Counted from the first letter of the stretch, positions 1-5,688 are shown. The stretch: 5,747 nucleotides of DNA from CAZIDL01 sp964537825 (GCA_964537825.1 CAZIDL010000107.1:1-5747); one strand, 5' to 3'. Notes: generated from the sequence alone by a model not told the origin. Program-made: numbers and translations.

Positions 1-240
1 TTCCGTATCGTAGAGGGAGGAATGGTAGCAGGCCCAATAAGGGTCTTTTTCAGCCCATCCTTTCTCCTGGAGGTATGTTGCCAGATCTCCGTCCGGGTCC
101 AACACACATATCCCAGGGACTTCCCCTTCGGGGAGCTTCATTTGGCGGCGTGCTTCCCGGAGGAGGTTCTCCGGTTTGAAAACGCTTCCCTCCTCGTAGA
201 ATTTGAGTATTCGGGTTTGCTCGTCGCTCGTGCCTTTCAT
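1..240 (-). CDS. Probable nucleoside phosphorylase (PNP/UDP family), N-terminal 80 residues only
   Basis: The minus-strand frame is open from the ATG at 240 to the window edge, so the 3' part of the gene is missing. The product starts MKGTSDEQTRILKFYEEG and contains FKPENLLREARRQ, then VPGICVLDPDGDLATYL and YWACYHSSLY. From memory, this order (xPENLLREARRQ, CVLDPDGDxxxYL, WxCYHTxLY) occurs ahead of the catalytic core in a group of uridine/purine phosphorylase-like proteins that cleave nucleosides with phosphate. The phosphate- and base-binding motifs would lie beyond the edge, so activity cannot be judged. The start overlaps the stop of the upstream ArsR-rhodanese gene as ATGA (237-240), and a G-rich stretch (GGGGGTGGGG) lies directly before it. 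The two are therefore very probably co-transcribed and translationally coupled. The reading frame is secure; the family name is a recollection of moderate strength. Confidence 0.6.
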   Translation of the reverse strand, partial: MKGTSDEQTRILKFYEEGSVFKPENLLREARRQMKLPEGEVPGICVLDPDGDLATYLQEKGWAEKDPYWACYHSSLYDTE

Positions 241-989
241 CCCCACCCCCTTGTTCTTTGATCTTTTCCCTTAGAGGGTCTTTTCACCGGATAGCCTTTT
301 TCCACCCATCCTGTAAAGCCTTCCTGAAAGGATGTGACCTTGTAGCCATGGCTACGGAGGACCTCTACGGCCTTATCGGACATCACGCAGAAAGGTCCTC
401 GGCAATAGGCTACGATGCCCTTATCCTTAGGGAGCTTGCTCAGTTCCTGCTCGATCCGATCATGGGGAATGGAAAGGGCATCAGCGATATGGCCGGCTTG
501 GTACTCTTCCTCGGGGCGGACATCGACGAGGACCAATTCCTCGTCATGGAGTTTCCGTTTCAGGTCCTCGGCACTAAAAGCCACTTCTTCGTTCTTACCG
601 TGGAGTTCCTGAAGGAGGCGTTCAAGTTCGGGATTTCGGGATAGGCCGAGTTTCCGCATGCGATCCCAGACTTCGAGGATGCCTCGTTCGGGGATCCTAT
701 AGATGTTCTCCCTTCCGCGTTTGGTTGCTTCCACGAGGTGAGCCTTTTTGAGGTATTGGATGTGGTGAGAGAGGTTGGCATGGCTCGTGCCGATGGCCTT
801 GGCGAGTTCATCGACGCTATGATCTCGTTGGCTCAGGAGATCGATGATCTCGAGGCGGGTGGGTTGGGCCATGGCCCTGCTGAGTTGGGCGAGTTCCTCG
901 TAGATGTTCCGTTGGAGGAGTTTCTCCTCATCCTCTTGGCGGTTTTCGGGGCTTTGAAGCGGCTGCTTCTCATCTTTTTTGCTGGTCAT
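237..989 (-). CDS. ArsR-family transcriptional regulator fused to a rhodanese domain
   Basis: This 250-residue protein has a charged N-terminal tail (about 1-28) and an ArsR winged helix (about 30-115). The helix-turn-helix is seen in SVDELAKAIGTSHANLSHHIQYL and the wing in RGRENIYRI. A single rhodanese domain follows (about 136-235), with VDVRPEEEY, AGHI, the loop CRGPFCV and FxEGFTGW. C196 begins the CRGPFCV loop and is the expected persulfide-forming catalytic cysteine. C201 is the only other cysteine, and the classical ELCVC metal site of arsenic sensors is absent. It is therefore probably a repressor responding to reactive sulfur, redox state or a rhodanese-bound ligand rather than a classical arsenite sensor. 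I chose the ATG at 989 because a start at 1049 would put the promoter and half the operator inside the gene. It overlaps the downstream phosphorylase-like gene by 4 bases and is divergent from a methyltransferase. The domain calls are secure; the signal sensed is unknown. Confidence 0.93.
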   Translation of the reverse strand: MTSKKDEKQPLQSPENRQEDEEKLLQRNIYEELAQLSRAMAQPTRLEIIDLLSQRDHSVDELAKAIGTSHANLSHHIQYLKKAHLVEATKRGRENIYRIPERGILEVWDRMRKLGLSRNPELERLLQELHGKNEEVAFSAEDLKRKLHDEELVLVDVRPEEEYQAGHIADALSIPHDRIEQELSKLPKDKGIVAYCRGPFCVMSDKAVEVLRSHGYKVTSFQEGFTGWVEKGYPVKRPSKGKDQRTRGWG

Positions 990-1026
990 AGAATGCAGTT
1001 CAGTTTTCGGTTCAGACAAAGCTATA

Positions 1027-1034
1027 CAAATATA
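1027..1034 (-). promoter_or_regulatory. Bacteroidota-type -7 box for the ArsR-rhodanese operon
   Basis: Read on the minus strand this is TATATTTG, a perfect match to the Bacteroidota consensus TAnnTTTG. It lies 37 bases before the chosen ATG at 989. A second match, TAGCTTTG, follows a few bases downstream on the same strand. No clear TTG appears at the usual -33 distance, so which box is used is uncertain. Confidence 0.4.
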
Positions 1035-1056
1035 AAAACATACGTACATACGTTTT

Positions 1057-1064
1057 TATATTTA
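1057..1064 (+). promoter_or_regulatory. Mirror-image -7-like box for the methyltransferase
   Basis: TATATTTA differs from TAnnTTTG only in the last base. It lies 25 bases before the ATG at 1090 and is the exact mirror position of the minus-strand box within the inverted repeat. It is a plausible promoter for the plus-strand gene, but no clear -33 TTG is visible. Confidence 0.3.
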
Positions 1065-1089
1065 TACATTTACTCCCCTCAAAAAGCTT

Positions 1090-1761
1090 ATGGAGACCCC
1101 TCTGAATTCCACACCCATGGCTTCTTATGACCACAAGGACGAACGGATCAAGGTGTTCCATGAAAGGAAGGAGGAATACGATGCATGGTTCGATCAGTAT
1201 CCCAGTCTTTTTCGGAACGAACTCAAGGCGCTTCGGTCCCTTTGGCCTATAGAAGGAAGGGGGCTGGAGATCGGTGTTGGGAGTGCTCGTTTTTCTGTGC
1301 CTTTGGGTATCCGAGAGGGGTGGAACCTGCTGAGGCCATGGCCCGGATCGCTGAAGAAAAAGGGATCTTGGTCCATCGAGGAGTGGCTGAGGAACTTCCC
1401 CTTCAGCACGAGTCCTTCGACAAGATCCTCGTGGTCATGACCGTCTGTTTTTTGAAGGACCCGAAAAAGGCATTTCAAGAAGCCTGGCGCGTGTTACGGG
1501 AAAGGGGTATCATTTTGATCGGACTGCTCGATAAAGCCTCACCGTTCGGAGAACGCCTCTTAGAAAGACAAAAAAAGCGCATTTTATCAAAATGCCACTT
1601 TCCACTCCGTTCGTGGAGTTGCTGAGTTACTGGTAAAATGCGGGTTCAGAGAATTCGCTTTTCGGCAAACCCTTTTCGATCCTGATAAACGGATGGAGGA
1701 AGAAGCTGTAGAAGGGCATGGAAAAGGTGGGTTAGTCGCTATTCGAGCTGTAAAAGAATAG
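1090..1761 (+). pseudogene. Class I SAM-dependent methyltransferase broken by two compensating single-base indels
   Basis: The first frame (from 1090; ATG 1117 is an alternative start) encodes a typical N-terminus and SAM-binding motif I, GLEIGVGSARFSVPLGI. It loses homology after the G4 run at 1317-1320. The family-like continuation GVEPAEAMARIAEEKG, with motifs EELPLQHESFDKILVV and VLRERGIILIG, lies in the next frame and needs one extra G. That frame ends at 1625. The natural continuation (SAFYQNATFHSV, then LLVKCGFREFAFRQTLF to TAG 1759-1761) reads in the original frame and needs one A removed from the A7 run at 1570-1576. With both corrections the protein is 223 residues, or 214 from 1117, the usual length for this Methyltransf_11-like group. 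It lacks the cysteine pattern of ArsM arsenite methyltransferase, so the substrate is unknown. Homopolymer sequencing error and true decay are both possible. It is divergent from the ArsR gene and shares its putative operator. Confidence 0.8.
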
Positions 1762-1813
1762 CGCAGGCTCCAAAGGGTGCCAGGAGCCGAGTCGGATCTT
1801 CCTTGAGGGATCC

Positions 1814-2209
1814 TCACCTCTCATTGACTCCTTTTACCGGATCACAAGCGTCCGTCCCACACCTTTGCCCTTCTTTCAATAGCTTTTCCAACTTGGCCTT
1901 AGCGCTCTTGAGATCCTCGATCCGACGGGATAATTCCTGGAGCTTCTCACCGGCCCATTCTTCCATATCCTCACAATTCAGATCCCCCTCTCCGTATATC
2001 TCCAGGATCTCGCGGATCTCGCTCAAGGTGAAGCCGTAGGCTTTAGCCCATTGAATGAAGCGCAAGCGGTCCACCAGATGTTCCGGGTATTCCTTGAAAC
2101 CGTTGATCCGCCGATCGCGCCGACGGAGCCGATAAAGCCCGATCTTCTCGTAGTAGCGGATCGTGTCGTGGGAAAGGCCGGTCTTTTCTGCAAGTTCACC
2201 GATGAGCAT
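1814..2209 (-). CDS. MerR-family transcriptional regulator, metal-sensor type
   Basis: This 131-residue protein opens with the MerR winged helix: LIGELAEKTGLSHDTIRYYEKIGL at residues 2-25 and FKEYPEHLVDRLRFI at 38-52. A second helix pair, YGFTLSEIREIL (58-69), follows, then a long dimerisation helix (about 80-112). Cysteines occur only at C79, at the head of that helix, and at C117 and C122 in the C-terminal loop (RCGTDACDP). This C79 plus C-terminal CxnC layout is that of Zn, Cu and Hg sensors such as ZntR and MerR, so a thiophilic metal is the likely inducer. The ATG at 2209 places the first helix at residue 2 as in the family; the longer start at 2245 would add an atypical tail. It is divergent from the exported CCPFF protein across a 99-base gap and convergent with the methyltransferase. 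Family certain; metal unknown. Confidence 0.92.
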   Translation of the reverse strand: MLIGELAEKTGLSHDTIRYYEKIGLYRLRRRDRRINGFKEYPEHLVDRLRFIQWAKAYGFTLSEIREILEIYGEGDLNCEDMEEWAGEKLQELSRRIEDLKSAKAKLEKLLKEGQRCGTDACDPVKGVNER

Positions 2210-2255
2210 GGCTGGATCTGCTTTGGATGAATTCCTCAACCACAAAGATCATCAT

Positions 2256-2269
2256 TGGACCATGGTCCA
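2256..2269. promoter_or_regulatory. Perfect 14-base palindrome, candidate MerR operator
   Basis: TGGACCATGGTCCA is a perfect palindrome in the gap between the MerR gene and the divergent exported protein. MerR proteins bind dyads lying inside an over-long promoter spacer. Here a TTG (2255-2257) lies at the left edge and a weak -7-like TCAGTTTC (2274-2281) to the right, giving that geometry toward the plus-strand gene. The palindrome is seen; its role is inferred. Confidence 0.45.
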
Positions 2270-2308
2270 CCCCTCAGTTTCGCATCGAAACCTGAAAACC
2301 ATGAAACC

Positions 2309-2794
2309 ATGCGAAAGCAGAGATTTTCTACAGCCATCCTTATGAGCGGCCTGATGCTCGCTCCCCATTTCGCTTGCCAAAAGAAAGCGGAACAGCAAGA
2401 AGAAGGGGGTCAAGGAGAGGGAAATGCCAGTCCAGCTCAGGCCCTTGAGAAGATGAACATGCGCATCCCGGAGAACGAGGAGGGGCTCTATTGCAAGTTG
2501 AGTGATAAGGAACAGTTGGAACGGGCCAAGGAATTAAGGGAGGAACTCTTCTCCAAAGTGGAAGCGGTTAAGGAGCTCGAGGATGGATATGCGCTCCGTT
2601 TCCCACCCGAAGAAGCCATGATGAGGCTCCTCCACGAGCACGTGCGCATCGAGTGGAATTGCTGCCCTTTCTTCGAGTTCGTCCTCCGCTATTCCAAGGA
2701 CCGAGGACCGCTTTGGCTCGAGCTCCGCGGAGGAGAGAAGGTCAAGGAAATGATCCGTCCAAAAGCTGAGGAGTTGATGAAGGGGAGTGCCTGA
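2309..2794 (+). CDS. Exported (probable lipoprotein) CCPFF-domain protein, possible metal binder
   Basis: This 161-residue protein starts at the ATG at 2309, which gives a normal signal sequence: MRKQR, then a hydrophobic run (about 6-19), then HFAC with C23 as the probable lipidated cysteine. The lipobox is weak, with His at -3. A Gln/Glu/Gly-rich linker (24-42) leads to a domain at about 55-155. This contains LYCKLS (C62), an acidic and basic helix, LEDGYALRFP, WNCCPFFEFVL (C118, C119) and GPLWLELRGGEKVKEMI. I recall this layout from uncharacterised proteins often sitting near heavy-metal genes, usually without an export signal, and know no proven function. C62 and the C118-C119 pair could bind Hg, As, Cd or Cu, which fits the divergent MerR regulator with three cysteines. 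The stop lies 6 bases from that of the converging beta-barrel gene. The gene is secure; its role is inferred. Confidence 0.85.
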   Translation: MRKQRFSTAILMSGLMLAPHFACQKKAEQQEEGGQGEGNASPAQALEKMNMRIPENEEGLYCKLSDKEQLERAKELREELFSKVEAVKELEDGYALRFPPEEAMMRLLHEHVRIEWNCCPFFEFVLRYSKDRGPLWLELRGGEKVKEMIRPKAEELMKGSA

Positions 2795-2805
2795 AGGATA
2801 TCAGG
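2790..2805. terminator. Small hairpin spanning both convergent stop codons, weak bidirectional terminator candidate
   Basis: CCTGA (2790-2794), a 6-base spacer and TCAGG (2801-2805) can form a 5-bp stem. It contains the TGA stop of the plus-strand gene and the TGA stop of the minus-strand gene. There is no flanking T-run, so intrinsic termination would be weak. Confidence 0.25.
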
Positions 2806-3577
2806 TTCCGAACAGGTGGGATGGGAGATAATAGGCGATATCGAAGCTCAGGAAAGAGGAGCTGAAACGGCCTTTGGATAGGCCTTTTTCGGAGCCCGTG
2901 TAATAGGCGGTTTCCCATCGAAGGCCATTCGCTAACTGGCTATGGTAAGAAGCTCCAAAAGCAAGCTTCCCGGCCTTTCCGATGTCTTTTTCCAACTGGA
3001 TCCCCAACAGAAGTCCGAGGACCGGAGCTTTTGCTTCGACCGTTGTGGATGAGTGTGTAAAGGATTCGGAGGTGTCACCATCTGCTTCGATAGGTGCCGA
3101 GCCTAAGAAGCCTCCGCCTCTGTATTCGGCTCCGTTCCAAAAGCTGATCGTCGGTCCTAAGCGGGTGCTCATTACAAGACCGTTATCGCAGATCGCTCGG
3201 CGATAAACAAAGGCCAATGGGACCTCCAGGAAACCCATACGAGCTCCGTTCTTATAAGAGTTGATGCGATCTACTTTCGGGTTCTCCAAACTGCTCCTGA
3301 TCCAACGATTTCCTGCATTAACCCCTGCGGCTAGTCCCCATCGCTCGTCGAAGAAATAAGTGGCATCGATCCCAAGTTGGAAGCCATTGCTTTGGTATAT
3401 AGAAAAAGGGTCACTTTCGCTGATCATGGCATTGGGCATCGTGAAGCCAAACCCTTGATCCCCTATGAAGCTTCCCCTTAGACCGATATCGAGGCCTGTT
3501 TCGAGTTCTTTTTGAGCCGAGACCTGGAAGGAAAATCCCAAAAGGAGCCCAAAAAGGACCAGGGTCTTGAAACGCAT
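2801..3577 (-). CDS. Outer-membrane beta-barrel protein, porin-like, function unknown
   Basis: This 258-residue protein has a clear Sec signal peptide. MRFK is followed by a hydrophobic stretch (5-17) and VSAQ, with signal peptidase I cleavage likely after A21. The rest alternates polar and hydrophobic residues in segments typical of barrel strands: LDIGLRGSF, GFQLGIDATYFF, WGLAAGVNAG, MGFLEVPLAFVYR, LVMSTRLGPTISF, PVLGLLLGIQLEK, KLAFGASYHSQ and SFLSFDIAYYL. A turn rich in Gly (YRGGGFLG) and a Ser/Thr-rich loop lie in the middle. The size and pattern resemble the roughly 8-strand OMP_b-brl/PorT-like proteins common in Bacteroidota. It is preceded by the hairpin- and repeat-bearing intergenic region and has no obvious operon partner; it converges on the CCPFF gene. 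There is no Shine-Dalgarno sequence. The substrate or partner cannot be told from sequence. Confidence 0.88.
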   Translation of the reverse strand: MRFKTLVLFGLLLGFSFQVSAQKELETGLDIGLRGSFIGDQGFGFTMPNAMISESDPFSIYQSNGFQLGIDATYFFDERWGLAAGVNAGNRWIRSSLENPKVDRINSYKNGARMGFLEVPLAFVYRRAICDNGLVMSTRLGPTISFWNGAEYRGGGFLGSAPIEADGDTSESFTHSSTTVEAKAPVLGLLLGIQLEKDIGKAGKLAFGASYHSQLANGLRWETAYYTGSEKGLSKGRFSSSFLSFDIAYYLPSHLFGT

Positions 3578-3665
3578 AAAGCTTTGCTTTTAAGGGCTTT
3601 TAGAACGGGAAGGATCTCATTCTATTGCGGGTGCTTTATCGATATTGGAAAAGCTTCTTGAGGGA

Positions 3666-3682
3666 GGTCGGAGTGTCTGACC
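3666..3682. other. Short hairpin upstream of the beta-barrel gene
   Basis: GGTCGGA (3666-3672) and TCTGACC (3676-3682) can pair over 7 positions with one G-T wobble around a 3-base loop. Read on the plus strand it is followed by CGAAAAAACTG, and read on the minus strand by TCCCTC. It lacks a T-tract, so it is more likely an operator-like dyad or leader structure than a terminator. Its role is unknown. Confidence 0.25.
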
Positions 3683-3797
3683 CGAAAAAACTGAAATAGA
3701 AAGGGTGATCCTTTTAGAACAAGTGTTTCGCGCATTCCCTCACTACGTTTAAATGAAGGAAAGGCTTTGGCTTGTAACGAACTTAACAGCACAGCTC

Positions 3798-3875
3798 GCA
3801 GGGAGCGCAGTGAACTCGCTGCGGATCCTTAGCGTCCACTGCGTCCACTGCCTGCGGCTGAAAAGCCGATCCTTT
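3798..3875. repeat. Structured intergenic repeat block of the GCG-periodic type
   Basis: The block has, in order: an imperfect hairpin with arms GCAGGGAG (3798-3805) and CTCGCTGC (3815-3822), and a GATCCTT at 3824-3830. Next come two tandem copies of GCGTCCACT (3832-3840 and 3841-3849). Then comes a perfect 5-bp hairpin with a GAAA tetraloop, CGGCT-GAAA-AGCCG (3855-3868), and a second GATCCTT (3869-3875). Read on the minus strand, the run of GCAGTGGAC and GCTAAGGATCC units resembles the widespread CGCAAAG-type intergenic repeats I recall from Bacteroidota. Members usually lie between genes and are not translated. Structure is seen; membership in that class is a recollection. Confidence 0.5.
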
Positions 3876-3911
3876 AGGGGAAATAAGGCCTCGATATTCC
3901 TCGGTTGGAAT

Positions 3912-3955
3912 CCCCGCTTTTTACCTTTAGCATGCTCGAAATGAAAAGGAATAGG
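3912..3955 (+). repeat. Promoter-plus-start repeat, copy 1
   Basis: The 34 bases at 3922-3955 match 5701-5734 at 32 positions. Both are preceded by CCCCGCTT, at a distance differing by one base. The core is TACCTTTAGCATGC, in which TACCTTTA is one base from the TAnnTTTG promoter box. In this copy the ATG at 3932 opens only a 26-codon frame beginning MLEMKRNR and ending with TGA at 4010-4012. This makes it a possible tiny gene or the stub of a lost duplicate. The frame itself is weakly supported. Confidence 0.55.
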
Positions 3956-4198
3956 TTCGTTCGACTTTTTAGGGGCTCCTGCCCTTCCTTAGTGAAGCTC
4001 GCTAGAGATTGATATACTGATAACAGGCGCAGCAGGGGAAATCGGTCCCAAGGTCCTATAATATTTGTACGGCCTCGGAACCTCCAAGGATATCAGATCC
4101 TGCATCCTCACGGGAACAATAGCCATTTCCATAGGGTTACATTACCAATAAGACCCCTATGAAATGAAAGGGGCACTCTCATCTTTTTCCCCATCCCC

Positions 4199-5659
4199 AT
4201 GCACATTCTCCTTACTGGGGCTACCGGCTATATCGGTAAACGTCTCCTTCCCGTTCTCTTGCATCAAGGGAATACGGTCACTTGTTGTGTCCGGGATCCA
4301 CATCGCTTCAAGTTGCCCGAGGACCATTCCGAACGGGTGCGGCTCTTCACTTGCGACCTGAGCGATCCCGTTCCCGACTTATCGGCTATCGAAAAGCCCG
4401 TTGATGCGGCTTACTATCTTGTCCATTCCCTAACCACGAGCACCGAGGGGTACGGGGATCTGGAGCTCAAAATGGCCGGCAACTTTCGTGACCTTGCGGA
4501 GCGGATCGGAGTGGAACAGGTGATCTACCTCGGGGGCATGGCCAACGACGAGCAGCTTTCTGAGCATCTTTCTTCCCGGAAGAACGTGGAAGGTGAGCTG
4601 CAGAAAGGGGACTTTCACACGACCATCCTCCGGGCTGCGGTCATCGTGGGTTCTGGTAGTGCTTCCTTCGAGATCATCCGCGATCTTACGGAAAAATTGC
4701 CCGTGATGGTCACCCCACGGTGGGTACGGACCAGATGCCAGCCCATCGCCGTCCGCAACGTGATCGACTACCTGACGGGCATCCTTGGAAAAGAAGACGC
4801 TTACGACGAGGTCTTCGATATCGGCGGCCCCGGCGTGTTGACCTACAAGGAGATGATGCTCAGCTATGCCCGAGTCCGGGGTCTGAAACGCTTCATTTTC
4901 GAGGTGCCGGTTATGACGCCCCGGCTATCTTCCTATTGGCTCTACTTCATCACGGCGACCAATTACACCCTGGCGGTGAACCTCGTCCAAAGCATGCGGG
5001 TCGAGGTGGTCTCGGGTGATGACCGCATTCGGGATATCGTAGATGTGGAACTCATCGACTATGAGGAGGCCCTTCGCCTTGCTCTGGACCGCATGGAGCA
5101 GAACATGGTGCTTTCGAGCTGGAAGGACGCCCTCTCGAGCAGTCGAAAGGACCCCGGTCTTAGCCGCTATATCCACGTCCCTTCGGAGGGATGCTATATG
5201 GACCGCCGAAGCTTCCCTATCATGACCTCAAAAGCGACGGTGAAGCACAAAGTTCGCTCCATCGGCGGGGTCAATGGGTGGTATTACGGCAACGCATTGT
5301 GGCGGATCCGGGGCTTTATGGACCGTATGATAGGAGGTGTAGGATTGCGAAGGGGCAAGACGAACGCCGATCGGATCGCGCCCGGAGATGCGTTGGACTT
5401 TTGGCGCGTCCTGGCTGTTGAGGAAGAGCCGATGCGCGTGTTGCTATTTGCCGAAATGAAATTGCCAGGGGACGCCTGGCTCGAATTCCGGATCGAGGAA
5501 GGAGTAGAGGGAGCTTTCCTCGTCCAGGAAGCGAATTTTCGCCCGAAAGGCTTAACGGGGCGCCTTTATTGGACCCTCGTTTCACCCTTCCATTATTTCG
5601 TGTTCCGTGGGATGGCCAAAAAGATCGCTCAGGAGGAGGCTTTGGGGTCTGATCGATAA
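4199..5659 (+). CDS. NAD(P)-binding SDR-family protein with C-terminal DUF2867 domain
   Basis: This 486-residue protein begins with an atypical-SDR Rossmann fold. The dinucleotide motif TGATGYIGKR is at residues 6-15, followed by AAYYLVHSL and QVIYLGGMAND. Then come RKNVEGEL, ILRAAVIVGSGSASFEIIR and PRWVRTRCQPIAVRNVIDYL, an arrangement typical of YbjT-like and NmrA-like proteins. From about residue 300 a linker with SSWKDALSS leads to a DUF2867 domain (about 340-480). This is seen in WYYGNALWRIRGFMDR, GDALDFWRV, LFAEMKLPGDAWLEFRI and FRPKGLTGRLYWTLVSPFHYFVFRGMAKKI. The full length matches intact members of this fused family. It is cytoplasmic and probably binds NAD(P)H; no reaction is established for the family as far as I know. 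The start at 4199 puts the Rossmann motif at the N-terminus as expected. There is no Shine-Dalgarno sequence, only a pyrimidine-rich leader. Confidence 0.93.
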   Translation: MHILLTGATGYIGKRLLPVLLHQGNTVTCCVRDPHRFKLPEDHSERVRLFTCDLSDPVPDLSAIEKPVDAAYYLVHSLTTSTEGYGDLELKMAGNFRDLAERIGVEQVIYLGGMANDEQLSEHLSSRKNVEGELQKGDFHTTILRAAVIVGSGSASFEIIRDLTEKLPVMVTPRWVRTRCQPIAVRNVIDYLTGILGKEDAYDEVFDIGGPGVLTYKEMMLSYARVRGLKRFIFEVPVMTPRLSSYWLYFITATNYTLAVNLVQSMRVEVVSGDDRIRDIVDVELIDYEEALRLALDRMEQNMVLSSWKDALSSSRKDPGLSRYIHVPSEGCYMDRRSFPIMTSKATVKHKVRSIGGVNGWYYGNALWRIRGFMDRMIGGVGLRRGKTNADRIAPGDALDFWRVLAVEEEPMRVLLFAEMKLPGDAWLEFRIEEGVEGAFLVQEANFRPKGLTGRLYWTLVSPFHYFVFRGMAKKIAQEEALGSDR

Positions 5660-5674
5660 AACCCCTTTTCGATC
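5651..5674 (+). terminator. Hairpin overlapping the SDR stop codon, weak terminator candidate
   Basis: GATCGATAAA and TTTTCGATC can pair over about 9 positions with one bulged T, around a C-rich loop. The stem includes the TAA stop (5657-5659). No T-tract follows, so classical intrinsic termination is doubtful. Confidence 0.3.
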
Positions 5675-5688
5675 CCTGCAAATCCGGA

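Larger units (their letters stand above)
1024..1067. promoter_or_regulatory. Long inverted repeat, candidate ArsR operator over divergent promoters
   Basis: The arms 1024-1039 (ATACAAATATAAAAAC) and 1052-1067 (GTTTTTATATTTATAC) are inverted copies matching at 14 of 16 positions, with the inner 12 perfect. The 12-base centre contains TACGTA and a partial repeat of ATACGTAC. It lies in the AT-rich gap between the ArsR-rhodanese gene and the divergent methyltransferase. ArsR-type dimers bind such AT-rich dyads, usually next to or over the promoter of their own operon. Binding here could control both directions. The symmetry is seen directly; the identity of the binding protein is inferred. Confidence 0.6.
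3578..4198. other. 621-base intergenic region without a convincing gene
   Basis: This stretch separates the divergent starts of the beta-barrel gene and the SDR/DUF2867 gene. It contains a short hairpin at 3666-3682, a structured repeat block at 3798-3875, and a promoter-plus-start repeat at 3912-3955. It also has a 10-base direct repeat, CTTTTAGAAC, at 3597-3606 and 3711-3720. The 63-codon frame at 3753-3944 runs through the repeat block and shows no protein-like features. I see no tRNA or recognised riboswitch. From 4013 to 4198 I find only a plausible leader, with no clear promoter consensus or Shine-Dalgarno sequence before the ATG at 4199. Confidence 0.6.

Noticed and set aside
22..261. 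79-codon plus-strand frame at the left edge
   Set aside because: It is antisense to the phosphorylase-like frame, which has coherent protein motifs and an ATGA overlap with the neighbouring gene.
990..1049. Longer start for the ArsR-rhodanese gene at 1049
   Set aside because: It would add an atypical cysteine-containing tail encoded by the promoter box and half of the inverted repeat.
258..1130. Plus-strand frames antisense to the ArsR-rhodanese gene
   Set aside because: The minus strand encodes a full two-domain protein with recognisable motifs; the plus-strand translations show none.
1570..1576. Programmed ribosomal frameshift at the A7 run in the methyltransferase
   Set aside because: The shift needed is +1, not the -1 expected for A-rich slippery sites, and a second unrelated shift at a G run is also required. 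Indels explain both more simply.
1090..1761. Arsenite methyltransferase ArsM, suggested by the ArsR neighbour
   Set aside because: The reconstructed protein lacks the conserved cysteine set of ArsM and looks like a general Methyltransf_11-type enzyme.
1785..1816. Terminator between the convergent methyltransferase and MerR genes
   Set aside because: Only very short dyads are present (CCGA-G-TCGG and TGAGG-GAT-CCTCA), with tiny loops and no T-run.
3597..3720. Direct repeat CTTTTAGAAC at 3597-3606 and 3711-3720 as target-site duplication of an insertion
   Set aside because: The sequence between the copies shows no terminal inverted repeats or transposase remnant, and a 10-base match may be chance.
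3753..3944. 63-codon frame in the large intergenic region
   Set aside because: It translates the repeat block and repeat copy 1, lacks any protein-like pattern, and has no start signal.
5316..5681. 121-codon minus-strand frame at the right end
   Set aside because: It is antisense to the well-supported DUF2867 domain and is rich in Arg, Pro and Ser, as expected of a shadow frame.
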